Part shown: positions 6,262 through 8,166 of the stretch, piece by piece
Position numbering within the stretch: position 1 is the first letter of the stretch
Layout: each line of letters starts with the position of its first letter
From: CAZYJD01 sp964647785
Lineage (GTDB): Bacteria; Bacteroidota; Bacteroidia; NS11-12g; UBA9320
Assembly (NCBI GenBank): GCA_964647785.1
Contig: CAZYJD010000085.1
Coordinates: 1 to 8,166, forward strand
DNA length: 8,166 nucleotides
Reading direction: 5' to 3'
Program-made: the position numbers and the translations under genes
The notes under the pieces: model-generated
Told to the model about the DNA's origin: nothing
What the model saw: only the letters and a program-made list of their open reading frames with translations
Databases searched by the model: none

Positions 6262-6882
6262 TCAACTGTAGATTTGGTCTACGCCTTTTCCTTCTCGAAT
6301 GATTTCGATATCGCCCTGGCTGCAGTCCAGAACCGTTGATCCTTCCAATCCGCCTGCACCACCGTTTACCACCATATCTACTTTATAACCCATAAGGCGA
6401 TCGATGTCTTCGGGATCAGTGAGGTATTCAGAAATTTCATCTTCCGAGTGCACGGATGCACATACCAATGGGGTATCGAGCTCCTCCAGAATGGATTGCA
6501 CCACCAGATTGTCGGGCACGCGTATCCCAATGGTTTTCTTGTTGTTTTTAAAAATCTTAGGCACCTTGCTGCTGGCCCTAAGAATGAAGGTATAGGGCCC
6601 GGGCAACACCCTGCGCATGAGTTTGTACAAACTGTTATCGATGGGCAGGCTGTATTCACTCAGATTGCTCAGATCGCGGCAAAGTATGGACAAATTGGCC
6701 TTTTCAGGCTTTTTACCAACGACTTTACAAAGGCGGTCTATGGATCGTTTATTATACAGATCGCATGCTACGGCATAAACTGTATCAGTAGGAATAATAA
6801 TAAGTTCGCCGCGCTGAACAGCATCGGCTATCATGCGAATTTTTCGCTTTTCAGGCGTAACGGGGTGTAGGTCTAAGATCAA
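6262..6882 (-). CDS. Sua5/YciO/YrdC family protein, YciO type
   Basis: The family's best-known member, TsaC/Sua5, makes threonylcarbamoyl-AMP for the t6A37 modification of tRNA. This 206-residue protein has the family core: PTDTVYAVACD (31-41), GKKPEK (56-61), LPGPYTFIL (93-101) and IGIRVPDN (118-125). In length and sequence pattern it resembles E. coli YciO more than TsaC. The Ser-x-Asn motif that completes the TsaC site is replaced by ASVHSE at 142-147. A role in t6A synthesis is therefore uncertain, and a separate TsaC may exist elsewhere in the genome. The start appears to be TTG at 6882, which overlaps the sucC stop as TTGA. I found no ATG near the expected N terminus in this frame, and the next one, at residue 17, would remove conserved sequence. 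The overlap suggests translational coupling to sucC. The family is confident; the exact reaction is not. Confidence 0.9.
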   Translation of the reverse strand: MILDLHPVTPEKRKIRMIADAVQRGELIIIPTDTVYAVACDLYNKRSIDRLCKVVGKKPEKANLSILCRDLSNLSEYSLPIDNSLYKLMRRVLPGPYTFILRASSKVPKIFKNNKKTIGIRVPDNLVVQSILEELDTPLVCASVHSEDEISEYLTDPEDIDRLMGYKVDMVVNGGAGGLEGSTVLDCSQGDIEIIREGKGVDQIYS

Positions 6883-8069
6883 TTGACAACTGCTTTCACA
6901 GCATCGGCGGCTTCCTGCAAGAGAATAGCCGACTGCACCTTCAGACCACTTTCGTCGATGATCTTCTTGGCTTCTTCTGCATTGGTTCCCTGCAAACGCA
7001 CAATAATGGGAACATCAATGTTTCCGAGGTTCTTGTAGGCATCAACCACACCTTGTGCTACGCGATCGCATCGAACAATGCCTCCAAAAATATTGATCAG
7101 AATGGCCTTTACACTCGGGTCTTTCAAAATAATACGGAAACCTGCTTCAACGGTTTCAGCACTGGCTGTACCTCCTACATCCAGGAAGTTAGCCGGTTCA
7201 CCACCTGAAAGCTTGATGATATCCATGGTGGCCATGGCCAGTCCGGCTCCGTTTACCATGCAACCAACATTGCCATCGAGTTTGATAAAATTGAGGTTGA
7301 ACTTCTTGGCTTCCACTTCGGTGGGATCTTCTTCACTCTCATCGCGCATCTCTGCAATTTCTTTCTGGCGGTAAAGAGCATTGTCGTCAATATTCACCTT
7401 GGCATCTACCGCTAAAATCTTATCATCTGAAGTTTTCAATACCGGATTGATCTCCACAAGACTGGCATCCATGGCTTCATATGCTTTGTAAACCGCAGCC
7501 ACAAAACGGGTCATTTCTTTATGCGCCTTTCCACTCAGTCCGAGGTTGAAGGCTATTTTTCTGGCCTGGAAAGGCAACAAACCGGTTGTAGGGTCAATCC
7601 ACTCTTTGTGAAGCTTTTCAGGAGTGGCCTCTGCCACTTCTTCGATATCCATTCCGCCTTCAGTGGTGTAAATGATTACATTCTGTCCGGTTGCGCGATC
7701 CAACAGTACACTGAGATAAAACTCCGAAGGTTCTGATTCTCCCGGATAGTAAACATCTTCTGCGATGAGCACCTTATTTACTTTCTTACCTTCAGGACCT
7801 GTTTGAGGCGTTACCAGCTGCATTCCCAGTATCTGGTCAACGCGCTCCTGCAATTCCTGCTCGTTCTTGGCAAGCTTCACGCCTCCCCCTTTACCACGAC
7901 CACCAGCGTGAATCTGAGCCTTAACCACCATCCAATCGGTTCCGGTTTTTTCCTTCAATTCACGCGCAGCATTGTGGGCTTCGCTTTTGATCTCAACCAC
8001 CACACCGCGCTGGATGCTTACGCCGTAACTGTTCAGTATTTCTTTTGCCTGGTATTCGTGTATGTTCAT
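6879..8069 (-). CDS. sucC: Succinyl-CoA ligase [ADP-forming] beta subunit
   Basis: The beta subunit of succinyl-CoA synthetase, a TCA-cycle enzyme, couples succinyl-CoA cleavage to ATP or GTP formation and works with the alpha subunit SucD. The 396 residues compare with 388 in E. coli. The N-terminal ATP-grasp domain begins with MNIHEYQAKEIL and contains the nucleotide-binding stretch VKAQIHAGGRGKGGG (49-63). The C-terminal CoA-ligase domain shows MVNGAGLAMATMD, PANFLDVGGTAS and LINIFGGIVRCD, all highly conserved in SucC. The sequence alone does not settle ADP versus GDP preference. sucD is not adjacent, since the next gene is the YciO-like one, overlapping by 4 bases. Separate sucC and sucD loci are common in Bacteroidota. 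Transcription very likely starts at the promoter at 8089-8117, giving a leader of only about 15 bases without a Shine-Dalgarno sequence. Confidence 0.97.
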   Translation of the reverse strand: MNIHEYQAKEILNSYGVSIQRGVVVEIKSEAHNAARELKEKTGTDWMVVKAQIHAGGRGKGGGVKLAKNEQELQERVDQILGMQLVTPQTGPEGKKVNKVLIAEDVYYPGESEPSEFYLSVLLDRATGQNVIIYTTEGGMDIEEVAEATPEKLHKEWIDPTTGLLPFQARKIAFNLGLSGKAHKEMTRFVAAVYKAYEAMDASLVEINPVLKTSDDKILAVDAKVNIDDNALYRQKEIAEMRDESEEDPTEVEAKKFNLNFIKLDGNVGCMVNGAGLAMATMDIIKLSGGEPANFLDVGGTASAETVEAGFRIILKDPSVKAILINIFGGIVRCDRVAQGVVDAYKNLGNIDVPIIVRLQGTNAEEAKKIIDESGLKVQSAILLQEAADAVKAVVN

Positions 8070-8088
8070 GCCTTTTTTTTAGTTGGCG

Positions 8089-8117
8089 CAAAAATAAACT
8101 TTGAAGATGAATGACAA
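8089..8117 (-). promoter_or_regulatory. sucC promoter of Bacteroidota type
   Basis: On the minus strand TTG is followed after 18 bases by TATTTTTG, an exact match to the Bacteroidota -33/-7 pattern (TTG, then TAnnTTTG) at accepted spacing. The -7 element ends 19 bases before the sucC ATG. It is the clearest promoter in the window and probably drives sucC together with the YciO-like gene. Confidence 0.7.
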
Positions 8118-8121
8118 GAAA

Positions 8122-8137
8122 TGGATTCCAGAATCCA
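8122..8137. repeat. 16-base inverted repeat upstream of the sucC promoter
   Basis: TGGATTC-CA-GAATCCA has two perfect 7-base arms around a 2-base centre and begins 4 bases upstream of the -33 TTG. The position and symmetry fit a binding site for a dimeric regulator. No T-run follows on either strand, so it is unlikely to be a terminator of a gene further right. I see nothing else to call in the remaining bases to the window end. Confidence 0.5.
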
Positions 8138-8166
8138 GTTTCCTAATTCCTATCTCGTCCCGATTC

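Noticed and set aside
6448..6870. 140-codon plus-strand frame opposite the YciO-like gene.
   Set aside because: It is the complement of a well-conserved gene and has no recognisable domain or start signal.
1..8166. Search for CRISPR repeats, insertion sequences, phage genes, toxin-antitoxin pairs and tRNA genes.
   Set aside because: Reading both strands showed no regularly spaced repeats, transposase motifs or cloverleaf-like segments; nearly all sequence is explained by nine genes.

Overview
The window looks like an ordinary chromosomal segment from a member of the Bacteroidota, most likely a flavobacterium-like lineage. The signs are moderate GC, A/T-rich gene starts with almost no Shine-Dalgarno sequences, promoter elements of the Bacteroidota type (TAnnTTTG, one with a properly spaced TTG), a small single-RRM RNA-binding protein, and a sucC gene without an adjacent sucD. 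The genus cannot be told from the sequence alone.

Left part (1-3099, plus strand): a tightly packed run of three genes. The first is a secreted protein of unknown function, cut by the left edge of the window. Its stop codon abuts the start of trmD (tRNA m1G37 methyltransferase). trmD in turn overlaps by 4 bases a DEDDh 3'-5' exonuclease that carries an ExoX-like C-terminal domain. None of the classical trmD partners (rpsP, rimM, rplS) is present.

Middle part (3100-5407): after a 54-base gap holding a possible promoter comes hutH (histidine ammonia-lyase) with its active-site residues intact. It is followed with almost no gap by a DinB-fold protein with a complete three-histidine metal site. 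Pointing back toward them is a small RRM protein gene, whose intrinsic terminator puts its U-tract over the DinB stop codon.

Right part (5408-8166): a divergent intergenic region separates the RRM gene from a YceI-domain lipoprotein gene on the plus strand. Convergent to that lies a minus-strand pair, sucC (succinyl-CoA ligase beta subunit) followed by a YciO-type member of the Sua5/YciO/YrdC family. The second gene appears to start at a TTG overlapping the sucC stop. The sucC promoter is the best regulatory signal here, and a 16-base inverted repeat sits directly upstream of it.

I saw no tRNA or rRNA gene, CRISPR array, insertion sequence, phage gene or recognisable defence system. I did not find a clear new biological system. 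The most useful leads are the unknown secreted protein coupled to trmD, the hutH-DinB pair, the YciO-like protein coupled to sucC, and the inverted repeat upstream of sucC.
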